NCBI GenBank assembly: GCA_026210745.1
Contig: CP110630.1
Coordinates: 4,464,001-4,528,000, forward strand
Length of the DNA stretch: 64,000 nt
Reading direction: 5' to 3'
Source of the DNA: Exobasidium rhododendri
Lineage: Eukaryota > Basidiomycota > Exobasidiomycetes > Exobasidiales > Exobasidiaceae
The stretch's first letter is position 1; each line of letters opens with the position of its first letter. Under the pieces are notes generated by a model. That model was not told the DNA's origin. It did no database searches and worked only from the letters and a program-made list of their open reading frames with translations. Below are positions 12,116-23,995 of this stretch, one piece after another. Made by a program: the position numbers and the translations under genes.

Positions 12116-12899
12116 GAAGCACGAGCCGTGTGGTTCTTACATGTCGTTACTCTTTCCTCTAATGCGTCAAGTACAGGCAAGGCCTGGATACCCAGTGCTT
12201 GCTTCTTGTTTTCCCCCTTCCTCTACTCTGCATCAGCATTTCAACACAATTCTGGCTGCCTCGTATTGTTTCACAGCGAGCCATGATCCCATCTCCATCG
12301 CCTCGTCCCCTCGTCATCTCCCCCCCCCCTTTCTTTCTTCCCTTTCATTATCCATTTCCCCTCCCACCCCCCTCCCAACTGCCTGCACCTATATCCACCA
12401 CCCATATCCCATATCCTATGAAAAATGAATAATGGATAATTAGCGCAAAGTGTTTGACGCATAGAAATAACCGTCCCAGAGCGAGATTCGAAGTGACACA
12501 AAACGTGTAGGCACTATCTTCCGATGACGGGCCGACCGACGACGCACACACACGTTCGTGGCGAGAGTCCAAAGGCCGCGCCCACTGGTATACATATCTA
12601 TACATACTCTTCCAGGCTAGCATCTTGTTGGGGTAAAGCGCGTCTTTGTTTCTATTTAAAGTTGAGAGTGAATCGAAGTGCCTACGGGTTCCCACTGAGC
12701 TAAAATCCCATATCAGAGACGGTGGTCATACTTAAAAGGTGGGGGAGGACGCTGCTGCGTGTATGCATATAGCGGTGCCCATCGCACTGATTAGCCAACC
12801 ACCATCACCAACACTTACTGTACTGCTTGGTTGCAAGCACAACAAGCGGATTGCACTTGATCGGATCAGTCCAGCTGCTACTTACAAGGGAGCAGTAGT
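12116..12899. other. Intergenic stretch without a recognisable gene
   Basis: Contains C-rich sequence (12300-12410) probably belonging to the 3' UTR of the upstream gene, then mixed sequence. No RNA gene or repeat of note. Confidence 0.6.
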
Positions 12900-13496
12900 A
12901 TGACGGAAAGCCTTGTCCAAGTAGGCATTGCTAGCCCTTCACTTCTCCATCCGTCACCGATAACGAAATCGCGCTCACACGTCGATGCGTATGTGCCCAG
13001 AACCCCGTCGACGTACATGTCAAGCCGTAGATTCGGGATGAAGCTGATCCTCTCGACGGAAGAGCGGGCAAAATTCAGCACTGCCATTGCAAATTCTCGA
13101 AGCAGGTACGTTGTGAAGAGGATGGCAGGAAAGGGACTCGAAAGCGACCGATGCAGGCTACCATGTGACTGACAAGAAGATCATCATCATCATCACTTCG
13201 TTCCCCCCCTTCTTCCTGCTGCTCTCTACTACTATGATTACAATAGGATGATATCTGATGCTGCAAACTTACCAGCGACCACGAATATGGGGATGGGAAA
13301 TAGAGCTCCCCCACCGAAGAGTATGGCACCTGCCTCTAAAGCTCAGCCAATAGCCAAATCCGAACGTGCAATGATACCCACTCATCAAGAGGACGAGACT
13401 GCCGGTCGAGCAAAGCACGCCGCTACATCACACAACTGGGAAGAAGATGATGCCGAGCCTCGAGCAGGTGAGCGCATACGAATCGGCAAAGGGTGA
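12900..13496 (+). CDS. Small hypothetical protein overlapping the glyoxalase start
   Basis: Two exons, 12900-13105 and 13247-13496, join in phase 2 across a 141-nt intron (GTACGT donor, CAATAG acceptor) and give 151 residues with no recognised domain. The first exon reads like ordinary protein (for example GMKLILSTEERAKFSTAIA); the second is Pro/Ala/Lys-rich. Its last codons run through the first coding exon of the next gene (13447-13467) in another frame. It could be an independent gene, an upstream ORF in a shared leader, or chance. The donor used by the glyoxalase gene at 13468 gives a frame mismatch if joined to this frame, so a simple fusion is not supported. Confidence 0.4.
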
Positions 13497-14134
13497 TGCG
13501 ACTCTGGCATTCTCATCTCAGGTCTTCCCTACCTTGTACGCTTTGGCAGTTCGGCGCGCACCCGTCTCTAATGCTGTCTTTCTACAGGCCATTCCATGCT
13601 TGTTCGTTGCAAAGTAAGTCGGTCAAAGTCATATCTGCGGAAGGGGTCGTAGGGTGCCAGGGATTGACACTGACTTGGTTTTCCCGGCAAATCTTCAGCG
13701 TCAAGAGCGCCACGACATTCTACAAGGATATCCTCGGATTCGAGGTCCTCGGTAAACCTGACGTTTCCTTGGCCACAATATATCGCTCACCGCCACAAGC
13801 ACAGCCTATCAAAAGGAGCACTGGAAAGCAGATTGTTCCACCAAACAGTGTCCAAATGTACATCAGAGCAGCGCCAATGGGTCCCGATGGAGTCAGGAGT
13901 GCGCCACCTCCGACGACTACTTATATCTTGGTGAATGAAGTCGATGAAGTCTTTAAAGAAATGACCCTAAAATGGAGTCGCTTCCAGCCAAACGAGAACG
14001 AGTACTTCCCAACTCACCTGTTTGGAGAAGCGAAGATCCTGTCGAAGCCTCAGAATAAAGCATGGGGGACTCGAGAACTTCACGTTGTTGATGGTGACGA
14101 CAACAAGATCGTCTTTTTCAAGCAATTATATTGA
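13447..14134 (+). CDS. Glyoxalase/bleomycin-resistance fold (VOC) protein
   Basis: Exons 13447-13467, 13588-13613 and 13699-14134; all phases close and give 160 residues, the size of a single VOC-domain protein. Splicing restores the family's first strand and helix: AIPCLFVANVKSATTFYKDI followed by LGFEVLG. The C-terminal half keeps the expected GTRELHVVDGDDNKIVFF, where an Asp-rich turn precedes the last strand. VOC proteins act on varied small molecules (methylglyoxal adducts, catechols, antibiotics), and metal ligands cannot be assigned by eye, so the substrate is unknown. The start is MMPSLEQ, placed after an upstream in-frame stop at 13351; either of two adjacent ATGs may be used. Confidence 0.82.
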
Positions 14135-14433
14135 TGACTCCCCATTTCTCCTCCTCTGTATCACTACCACTATATCATCACTCTGCTATACAGACGCACA
14201 GCTAGCGATTACACCCCTTGGCCCTTTCCTTTATTCGACGCACACACTGTAGACTATATAACGCAATAACATTGAATTCACACGCTCTCCCTCCCTCTCA
14301 GACGTGACATTTCAAATGGCATCAGGAAAGGTGACATGCACTTGGAGAGACGGGACTTTACAGCAAAGATCGAGAATGTCGCAGCAAAAGCTTTACAAAA
14401 CGTTGGGAGACTAGACGAGCAAAATAGCAAGTC

Positions 14434-17400
14434 TTAGAAGGCTCGGAGGGCATCAATCAGCAGCTTGTCGAGCGAATCTTCCAGCGTGTTGAGGTGTTTG
14501 CCCAACGGTGCATAGATATCCTTCACCTTCTTGTCGGTGATGATGGGAGCGGGGGGAGGAAATAGGCCAGCAACGGTAGGTTGAAAGTCGTCTGAATACC
14601 CTTCTTGCAGTACTTGCCTCGACCCGATCGACACGACCTTCTTTCGAGGAGCCTTCCTTCTGGAAGCAGCATCGACGATAGTGTATAATTGTTGCAGTCC
14701 AAAGTCGCCGTCTGGTAGTTTTGACAACGATCGAGAGGAGCTGTCTGTACCTGTCCGTGATTGATCTTGAGGCCCGCCTCGTCTTATGTCGGAGGAGGTG
14801 GGGGCGGTGGTAGTAGTGGTGGTGGTGGTGGTAGTGAAAGCAGCGGCTGCGGCTGCCACTCCGGCGGCTCCTGCTGCAATGATCGACATGGGTGTCATGG
14901 TAGTCGCACCGGACTGAACCGTCTGATGCGTCAATCCTGATCCTGAAAGAGGACTGGCTGTGGTTTCTCTGGAGCTGCTCGACAGTTGAGTAGTCGACTT
15001 TTGCGATGACTGTGGATAGGCGCCTGCCTCGTCACCACCACCACCAGCACCGCCACCCACCCTCGACAAGACTTGCTCGATTCGATCCTCAATCGTTGAT
15101 TCCGCCGTGTTGGGATTCCTCACAAACTTCTCGAGTACATCTTCACTCTCGGAAGTTGGTATCTTGGCTGAGTTGTAGTTGCTCATGCTGCCGAAGCTGC
15201 TCTTGCTTCCCAACTGGAGAGGTGCAGTAGAGTTGATCGGAGCGAGATCGTAGTTGACGTCAGACAGACTGAGCGGACTAGTCATGTCTCGGATTGGAGA
15301 CGTAGGAGCGTCCTCGTATGTGTTGATTGTCACTGCACTGATCGACCGTTCATTGAATCGAGGAGTGGGAAGGGAGCTACCAAGAGTAGTACTTGACGTC
15401 GTCACTTCGTTGGAGGAAGGCGAAGAAGACGTTGGCTCCACTTGATCTCTGAGGACGTCCTTCACAATCGCGCTGATGTCTTTTCCTTGGCCGGATGGCG
15501 GTATGTAAGAGTATCTCACTCTTCCGGCCTCGTTTGCTTTAGAGCTACGGATTCGACTTTGATCCTCTAGGACTACATCCACACCTTCGACTTCATTTCT
15601 TTGTGCTCCAAGAACAGCCGCTCTCCTTTCTTGAGCAGCAACGCGTTGGGCGGCGATGATCTCTTGACGAGACATGCCTTGCGTCGAGAAGAGGGGGCTG
15701 TCCACTTTTGCTGTGCCTCCTGTCGTCGCCGTTGATGAAGATGCTTCGGCAGCCACTTCTGCTTCTTCTGCGGCTACTGCGGCCGTTCTCACTTCTTCTA
15801 TCGTCTTTGCTGAAGGTGTTGGAGCCACCGTTCCGAGCTCCGCCTGCCTTCGCTGGTCTTGCTTCTGCAGTAGAACGTCCTCTGTTGGGCTGAGAGCACG
15901 AACTGATTTGGATTTGTGCCCTTGAACCTGACGCAGGATGAAGACTGGATCAGTCGATCGGATCTCTTCCGCCATAGTCAATAGCATGGCCGAATCGGCG
16001 CTTCTTCTTCTTGTCTCCAATCCCTTTCGATTGGCCGTACCTGATCGAAAGATGGGTGGCGAAGGGTATGCATCCACCACTTTACTCGTCGGTGCTAAAG
16101 CCTTCTCTACAGCATTCACGTCTATGCAGAGTCCAAACCTCGTTCTCCCTTTGCTCTTCCTTCGACTGCTGCGTTCTTCCACATCATCCCCTCCTTCGAC
16201 AACGCCGTCTACGATTCCGAACCGATCCAGTCCTTGCTCAATCACTTCTGCAACGGTAATGTTCCTAGGCAAAGCGAGTACCTTTTCTCGGTATTGCTGC
16301 TGGATGTCTTCACTGGGCATCGATCCTGCACTGCCTCTCTCGCGCAAGGCACGTTCAGGAATGAGAGCGTTTGTTTGTGGATCAAACACGAGTCCCTCTG
16401 GCAAATCCGAGGGGAAGATGAGAATGCGAAGAGCAAAGCGGGCTAAGGCGTGAGACTGCATCGGATCCAGTGTGTCATTCGAAGTGATGGAGGACCGATT
16501 ATTGCGTTGATCAAAGGAGTTGTCGTTGCTGACGCTGAGCAAGCCACTCTGAGACGCATCGCCCAAGCTGGCATCTCCAAAGCCTCTGCTGCTGGTTGCA
16601 GTAGAGGCAAGAGAGTCGTCCAGCTTGACGCTTCTGGTAAGAGTGGCCTTGTGATTGAGGTAGAACTTTACGTTGTGATCATCGCTGAAGTCGTTCTTTA
16701 GTCGTGCAATGGCCGGATTCAAACTCAGGTTCGACGAAATCGACGAAATAGATCCGACGCTGGACCGCTTCACCCGAAGGACCGTTGGTGTGGTGTCTCT
16801 ACTGGAAGCAGCCAGATGCTCCGTCAGCTGATCAAACACTTGCAAAGGTCTTTCGGATGGGTGCAACACCCTCTCGTCCCCTTCCACCAATTTCACCGTC
16901 AGGACATAATCCGATACTTCGTGTCCATGCCCGAGTCGGAATCGTTGCATGGCTTGGCGGAGTAGGTCGTACGAGGTAGTCGAATCGTTAAGTAGTACAG
17001 TCTTGAAGGTGGCATCACTGTCGATTTCGTCTCCGGCAAAGACGCGAATGACATTGAGCATAGGAACGGTCGCTGGGGTCCCGATGAGACTTCCTGGTCT
17101 GGCTGATCTGCTGCTGCTGCTGCTGCCGCCGCCGCCTTCCATTTGATCCCTTCTAGGATCTTGCAAGAACTGCTTTTGATACGCTTCCTGCTGTGCTCGA
17201 TCCCTTTCTTGCACAGTCTTTCCCATCCCCATCGACTGTCCGGGCGAGAAGGCATTCAGACTACTCCTTTGTCTCGAACTTTCCTCGGAGCTTCTTCCCG
17301 TCATAACACTTTCTCCGTCTCCACTTCCTCCAGACTGATGGCCGAACACACCGCTCTTTCTCTCCTTTTTGTCCTTGGAGCGAGAGAATAGACCGCTGAA

Positions 17401-19597
17401 CACGCCAGATCGTTTCTTGCCTTGCTTTTCTTCCATGATCACTTCGTCTTCCACCTTTGACTTCCGTTGACTAGCACGCTTGTCTCGCTTTCCTTCGCTC
17501 GAATAATTGGTGGGCGATGATCGCCCGACACCATAGCCTCCGCTCTGATAGCTACTCGCATCGGATCCCGCTCGATCTCGCGAGGCTTGCACTTGGGAGG
17601 GGAGGAAAGCAGAGTTGCCTGGCTGATCCATCGAGTTCTGACTGTTCAACGAGTTGATCGATTGTTGCCGTTCGTTCGGCGGCTTCGACTCGGTTGAAGG
17701 TTGTTTCTCGAGTGTATTCGAGCGAGCCCTGTTCACTGCTAAGCTATCTTCTGCTGTAGGTATGACCTGTCTTTGAGCGGTCTCTGCCTTGCTCCGCTCT
17801 TGTTGTTGTTGCAGTAACGTCTGCTGCTGTTGCTGTTGTTGCTGTAGCAAGAGCTGTTGCTGATAATGCTTCTGCTTTTCTTGCAGCTGTTGCTGTTGCT
17901 GAAGTTGTTGCTGCTGTTGCTGAAGTTGTTGCTGCTGTTGCTGAAGTTGTTGCTGCTGTTGCTGAAGCTGTTGCTGCTGCTGCTGCTGCTGCTCCCGTTG
18001 CTGTTGCTGTTGCTGCTCCTGCTCCTTTTTCTGCCGTTGGGCATCCTCGCTCATTCTGTCCTGCTCGGCGGCTTGCTTGACAGCATTGCGTTCTTCCTGA
18101 CCTCGTTGCACTCGCTCAGCTTCTTGCGCGTCCCAGTCCATACCATCATCTGGCTCCATCTGACTGACGTATTGCTGTTGCTCATACTGTTGCTTGTTCT
18201 CCTCCTGATGTTGTCCGTACCCTTGAAGTCCAACAGCAGCAGCGACTCCCACCACGGCAGCTCCGACTCCTGCTAAAGCCCCTTTCACTATTCCCGTCGG
18301 AGTTTGGTCGCTGGTGATATCTCTCTCGCCTTCTTGACTGTGGTCTGTCTCTCCCCCCTCTCTCTCCCCTTCACCATCCTCTTCTTCGTCATCTCCTTCC
18401 TCTTCTTCTCCTTCCTCATACTCGTCTTCGTACTCTTCATCGTCGTAGTCTTCATCGTCGCTCGCTTCGTTTCCACTGTGTTCCAGGTAAGTAGGAGGCC
18501 CAAATTGCACTCCTCTCTTCGATTGCTTGGCCAAGTGTGACGGTGTTGGTCCGTCGTTTCTCAGTGACAGGGCAGACATTTTGCCGGAATGCGAAGAAAG
18601 GCCTTTGGCTCCAAAGCTCCTCTGCATGATCAAATGGCTATTGAAGATCTTTTCCGGGACTTGATTATGGTCATCATCGTTTGCAGAAGTAAGATCGACG
18701 TTTCGGTGCTTGTTTAGTCTAGCTAGTCGTTCGAATGGCGTCTCAATATTCTCGGCAGGGATATAACCTACTTCTTGGGTTCTCAATACACGGACGAGCC
18801 ACCTGTTCCACCAGTAGAGAGGGGAAAACGTCAGCAAATGGTCGAGGCTCACTTATTGGGGCCTCAAACGCACCAGTATGAATTAGAGTCGTCCAGTAGG
18901 GTCAAGCTATTGCCCTTATTGACAGTTGCTTGACCTTCCACAGTAGCAATGAAGTTGTGTAGAGCATAGACGAGATCAAAGTCGATGTTCTCGTCCGGAA
19001 TACTTGGACTTGAGGACATTTCGTCGTCTTCATCTTCGTCGTACATCTCCTCCTCCTCTTCCGATCCCATTTCGCCGTTCCCTTCTTGTTGACCGTAATT
19101 CTCTCCGTCCGAACTGTCTGTATCGTCAGCGTACTGCAGGGACGTTTAAGAAAAGGAGAGAGAGAAAAGAAAGGAAGAAAGGAAACATGTTAGGGAGACC
19201 ACTGTGTCCGGTCAAACGCGCGCAAGTAGTCATTCACCTGTCCATCTTGCTCTTGGTATGCTACAGTATTGTGTCGGGTTGCATGTGCCCCTCTACTCTC
19301 AGCCGACGTATTCGCCTTCCTTGCATCAGTCCCGAGCATATCTGTATCATCTTCGTCACTGCTGAAGCCCCCTTGCGCCATAAGATCCTTTTCGGAAATG
19401 ACGTCGCCTGGTCTGATGATGGCCAGGCCACCGCTCGACTGTGATGCAGGCTCCTGTTGTTGTTCTTGTTCTTGTTCTTGGGAAGAAGGCCCGTGTGCTG
19501 AAGCTCGAGCTTGGGCAGCCATCTTTCCTGCAATGTTCCGGCCACCCTGACTTGCCACATTGACATCCACCGTCAGAGCTGGTCGTGCCTGCGACAT
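14434..19597 (-). CDS. SH3 and Ras-association cell-polarity protein, Bud14/Tea4-like
   Basis: Exons on the minus strand: 19597-19238, 19133-18874 and 18802-14434, introns 104 and 71 nt, total 1662 residues. Joining exons 2 and 3 restores the SH3 core SNSYWWLVRVLRTQEVGYIP, followed by ENIETPFERLARLNKHRN. This extended SH3 (about residues 170-245) is the hallmark of yeast Bud14 and fission-yeast Tea4, which link microtubule tips, formins and PP1 to growth sites. A Ras-association-like domain follows near residues 785-880 (genomic about 16860-17060). Between them are a long acidic region, a polyGln tract and basic Ser-rich sequence; the last 40 residues (KDIYAPLGKHLNTLEDSLDK) look like a conserved helix. 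It likely acts at the hyphal tip or bud site. Confidence 0.85.
17800..18020 (-). repeat. Imperfect CAG/CAA repeat encoding polyglutamine
   Basis: Run of CAG and CAA codons broken by Leu and Lys codons, inside the polarity gene. Shorter Q5-L units repeat in tandem (17890-17980), suggesting unit duplication. The opposite strand reads as a meaningless Leu-rich frame. Confidence 0.9.
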
Positions 19598-20066
19598 TGC
19601 TCAAACGCTGCGCTTAGGAGAGGATGGTCTTCAAGGCGGAGGAGGTAGTCTGTGGGAATATTATTATCTCTCGACATTTGGAATTTTGTATGGGTAGAAT
19701 CAACTGTCACAAGTTAGCACCGTTTTCCCAAGCTTGGAGAGAGACGCGCTCTAGCTTCCTTGCAGTCATTCTGGATGATGGAATTACAGTCTTAGGAGAG
19801 GCTGCACTCTTGTTGGCCGTATCTACCGTTTCAGAAGCACATCGTAGAAGAAGACGTAGAATGCGAAAGGCCAAAGACAGATTCGAGCTTGAGCATGGAG
19901 GTGGCTTGAGCGACTTCAGTGCGTACTAGTGATATAGTAGGTAATGTGGTAGAATTTCACGTTCCTTTCGGAGGGGCTATTTACAGGACCAAGCTTCGTC
20001 TCCCTTGCTTTCGCTCACTTGCGACACTTCCATCCTCGAGTAGAGTCAGCTATCATCATCTTGATC
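19598..20066. other. Intergenic, tandem minus-strand genes
   Basis: Lies between the stop of the unknown 587-residue gene and the start of the polarity gene. No RNA gene or clear promoter motif recognised. Confidence 0.5.
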
Positions 20067-20130
20067 TTAATCTTCATCTTCATCTTCATCTTCATCTTCA
20101 TCTTCATCATCATCTTCATCATCATCGTCA
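20067..20130 (-). repeat. GAT/GAA codon repeat encoding an Asp/Glu tail
   Basis: Tandem TTCATC-type hexamers on the plus strand, coding alternating Glu-Asp at the very C-terminus of the unknown gene; the stop codon interrupts the repeat. Confidence 0.9.
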
Positions 20131-21944
20131 CCATCGATGCTTTCTTCCTCCTCTCCCCGACTTCCCTTACCCTTTCTTCCTCCGCTGCTCTTTTTGTCCC
20201 ATTCTTCGAGTGTCTTGTATCTATGGGAGGAGGTCTTAGACGTCATTGCCTTACTGTGTAGATACTCTTCCGCATAGTGAATGTCCATGCTGTCCACTCC
20301 CATTAAGACAATACGGAGTGCGAAGCGCGATGGTGTGGAGAGCTCCATCCAGGGTTGGAAGCGCTTCGTCATCTGTCTGTCGTACATGTTTCGAGTCGGC
20401 AGGTTTGCCAATTCCAGAGGGTCGAACTTGTCCTTGTGAAAGAATTCACTTTCGTAGTTATACACCGCCTCACAAAGTGTAGAGCCGTCTTTCTTCGTAC
20501 TCCAAGTGTCCTTCTCGTGTTCCGTCCGAAGCAGATGTAATTTTGCACTCGAAAGACTGATCATAGATCTCTGTGTCTCACCAGAACGGAACGAAATGTC
20601 GATAAGATCCGCCTCCGGCATCCACACGGTGTAGTCTGTATCGGGTATTCTTATACCGAAGATCTCATTCTCCCCATCATCTCTGTCGTCTTTTTCTTCC
20701 ACTTCTTTGACTTCAATGATATCTGCCAAATTGGGAGGCAAATTACCGTCCTTCTCTAATTTCATGAAGATCAGCCTAGAACAAGATATCAGATCAGTGT
20801 ATGCTCGAGCATGTACAGCCCTTTCGTGTCTTACCGCGCTGCTCGAATGTACACTCTAGCTAATGCTGCGACCGACTGGAGAACTTCACCGGCAATGTCC
20901 ACTTCTTTCGCCCAGTCTAAGCGAGTGAAAGCTGCCATGAGAAGCCTTCGCTCTTTCGCTGATAATTTATGCGAGAGATCAGACTTTGTCATGTTCAACA
21001 CGAAGACAATAACAAAGACTCCAAACATGTCTTTCGGGCTGATGGTCCAACAGAGCTCCAAAGCTGCCTTGCCGATTCGATGATAATTGTCGACGACTTC
21101 CGCGTCGATGATCGCTTGAGCCTTCTCCTTTCCCTGCACACCGGAGTAATATGCTCGTCGGTATTCGATTTCGAGTGCCAGACACTGCAGTATCATGACA
21201 AAGGTGGACTGGGATGCGATAGACTTCATTGCTCTCGCCAGCTTGGTAAGCTGCTCTGTCCCGACTTCGTCACTAGTAGCACTGGACGCAGGAATCTGTA
21301 GTTCGCGCTTCGATACAATGCTACCCTTGACACAATTGGCTATATGTCGCAAGATTGCCATCGGATTGGCGAACTCTTGCCGGCAAGCCCTCAACAGAAT
21401 TTCCACGACAGTCCTGTGACACCATGTGACGTCAGCTCACAAGTTCACCATGACACTTCTTCACTTACAAATGATTTTTTGGCCCCAAATCATCCATCAC
21501 CATGTTACTTCCAGTCTGAATGCTCCTTCGCGCTCTCGATTGTGCCATCGCTTGCGCTGCGCTCCTCTTCGGACGCACCACTGAATGCTGCCCCGCATCT
21601 TTACTGCCCTCCTGTGTCTTCTTTCTCTTATCGGCGTCGGTCTGGGTACTGCTTGCTGCCTTTCGCTTCTGCTGCTTGTCAGTCCTGGTCGGCGGTTTGG
21701 GGAGGGGTGGCGAATCACTATCATTGTCACTTTCGTTCTCACTGTCGTTGCCTGGCGAGTCAGGGAAAATGCTTTCAAGAGACAAACGTTTGCAATCATC
21801 CACGACATCGTCTGGTACAGTAAAACCACTCCTAACTCTTATTATAGCGAAAACACTGTCGAGGAGATCTAACAATCCGATCTTACTTATCGAGACCTCG
21901 TCAATGTCAGCGCATTCATTCGCCTGACCCTGGCCTCGCGGCAT
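20067..21944 (-). CDS. Protein of unknown function with acidic C-terminal tail
   Basis: Exons 21944-21469, 21413-20835 and 20775-20067 with short introns (55 and 59 nt); phases close to give 587 residues. I do not recognise the family. Residues 1-55 look ordered and hydrophobic; about 65-155 are charged, with a basic RKAASSTQTDADKRKK patch that could be nuclear targeting. Residues 160-360 look like an all-helical domain (HIANCVKGSIVSKRELQIPA, then SISPKD-like helix turns, KERRLLMAAFTRLDW). A second ordered part follows (WMPEADLIDISFRS, PSRFALRIVLMGVDSMDIHY). The protein ends in a DDED-rich tail coded by GAT/GAA repeats. Ordered helices plus acidic tail suggest a nuclear or chromatin-associated scaffold, but that is a guess. 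Confidence 0.75.
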
Positions 21945-22378
21945 CTCTCAATTCTCTCTCCCGAGTACCTCAAACAAAGGTTGTTGCTGAGCACTCAGTA
22001 CTGTTTGCAAGTCAGTACGGACAATGACTCAAGAAACGACTGTTGAGTCGGGCGAAAGTCTTGGTTCGCACAGGGGGAGTCAGAAGCCCACTCGAGGGGT
22101 ACGATGCTGTCTAAGAACGCAACCTTGATGAGGGTCTAGAGTCAAGATCTAATTTATTCTGTCGCGTAGCTTCAGTCGAAGCAGTGTAGCCACTGCACTA
22201 CAAGATTCACCTTGATTATGTCACCCGAGTCGCGTACAATTTTAGAAGGGAATCTAGATTTTCTTATTCAGAGAAACCGACTGCGATTACATGCTCCGTC
22301 GCCATCGTTGGCCTCTCCTCGCTCGTCGCCATCAACGCCAGAGCACTACCACCGTTATGTAGCCATCACAGCGGGCAT
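21945..22378. other. Intergenic stretch
   Basis: Between the start of the unknown gene and the stop of ATP3, both on the minus strand. Nothing recognised. Confidence 0.5.
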
Positions 22379-23636
22379 TTACAACGCAGACGCACCCGTA
22401 ATAATATCGATCAAGTCGTTGGTGATCTTGGCTTGTCGTCCACGATTGTATGCCATGCCGAGTGTTTGAATCATCTCTCCCGCGTTCTTGGAAGCGTTGT
22501 CCATGGCGTTCTGCTTCGAGTTGATTTCTGCGGCGTGTCCTTCGACGAGGGCAGCAAAGATACCGTTGGCGAGGGAGAACTCAGCCAAGTCCTTTGTGGT
22601 GTCGTCCTCTTGCTCGTAGGCGTTGAAATTGGCAGCGTTGCGGAGAGCGTCTTCTCCAAAGACTTCCATCGTTTTCGACTCAAACGAGATGGCAGAGATG
22701 AAGGCGTTGTAGATGATGTTGACCTGAAGACGTGCGGAATGTGGTCAGCCTTGCTCTGCTTTAGTCTTCCTCCGCCTCCGAATATACTTTTTACGCACCT
22801 TGTCAAACTTGATGCCGCTGCCTACGATCTTGTCGGCAATCGCACTGGCGTCGGCAAACGTAGGGACATCTTTGGCGACTTGATTGAACGACACGGCAAT
22901 GTTCTTGCCCAACGATCGAGACAATTGCGACTTTGCCTTGTCGCCCAAGATCACCAAACGAGGTCCTTCGCTGGAATCGGCGGAACCAGCCGAACTTGAG
23001 ATCTTGGCCATTTCAGTCTTCGTTCTCTTCGACAGAGAAGAGTGAATACCACCGCAAAGCCCCTTGTCCGATGAGCAGACTATGAAGATCTCGTTGCCAC
23101 CCTCGGTGCTTTCAGCTTCGGCGTTCTTAAAGACCTCTGAAAGATTATCGGAGAGGAAGGAAGCGGGTGTTCAGGAGGAGATTCTCCGGCTGAAAAGAGA
23201 AGATTGGGGACACACCCCACTCACCATTGTTCGTCTTTCCATAGGCCTTAGCAGCTCGCATGGCACGCTGTGCTTTTGTCATCTTGGTGGACGCGATCAT
23301 TTTCATGGACTGTGTTGATCGTAGACCGAATCAGCCTCCCGTCCCAGCTCACACTTGTCTGGTGGCCTGCACTCCCTCTTCTTTTACGACGACAACAACC
23401 TCGAGACTGCGCAGTGTCATGAGGTTCCAAATTCAATCACTACTCACCTTTGTGATCTTCTCGATGTTCTTGACAGACTTGATTCGGTGTTCCAGTTCTC
23501 GAAGAGTGACTTCTTGAGCTGCCGAGGAGTGGAAGCCTGCATGAGCGGTGGCTGGCAAGGCAGAAGCCCGTGCGATGCTGGAGGTGAAGCCGCCAGACAG
23601 GGCTGGTCGAATGGCGGAACGAGGAAGCATAGCCAT
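22379..23636 (-). CDS. ATP3: Mitochondrial F1-ATP synthase gamma subunit
   Basis: Four exons: 23636-23448, 23309-23225, 23136-22799 and 22723-22379, total 318 residues, normal for the family. The first 35 residues are Ala/Ser/Arg-rich with no acids until the mature start, a mitochondrial presequence. Splicing yields the conserved N-terminal helix (LEHRIKSVKNIEKITK then SMKMIASTKMTKAQRA), the SSDKGLCGGIHS core, and the C-terminal helix (AMDNASKNAGEMIQTL, YNRGRQAKITNDLIDI). This subunit is the central rotor shaft that couples proton flow through Fo to the catalytic sites. Introns are 138, 88 and 75 nt. It diverges from eIF2 beta with a 359-bp shared promoter region. Confidence 0.96.
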
Positions 23637-23995
23637 GTTGATTAAGCGCACAGAGGAGTATCGGTGACGATGAATGGGAAGAAAGGGATCGATCGTATCG
23701 GCTAAATGATGCCCTCTTTCTTGCTGGATGTGAGAATCAACGACTCTGCCCGAACTTGGCCACGCGCCAATTATATTCTGCGGACGAAGTATCAATACAG
23801 TACCTCTTTGAGATAGATTCTTGTATCGTTGTGCTTCAATTGATTTCCTGCGCGTCTCTCGGCCTAAATACATTACAGGTACAAGTTCGTGGGTCTTGCC
23901 TTTACCTTTCTTTGCGCGGTAGAAGGGAAAAAAGTGACTCAGAGGCCAGAGGAAGGATCGGTTTCATTCTCTTTTCTCGTCCAGCAAACGACACC
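23637..23995. promoter_or_regulatory. Shared divergent promoter region, ATP3 / eIF2 beta
   Basis: The 359 bp between the two start codons must carry both core promoters. No clear TATA box or known factor site was found by eye. Confidence 0.5.

Noticed and set aside
17857..18276. Leu-rich hydrophobic frame on the plus strand
   Set aside because: It is the complement of the CAG/CAA polyGln-coding tract of the polarity gene.
20030..20130. Regular TTCATC repeats resembling a short array
   Set aside because: They are in-frame Asp/Glu codons with no spacers, so not a CRISPR-like array.
22000..22200. Possible tRNA-like sequence between two genes
   Set aside because: A GGTTCG-like stretch is present, but no cloverleaf stems or A box could be paired by eye.
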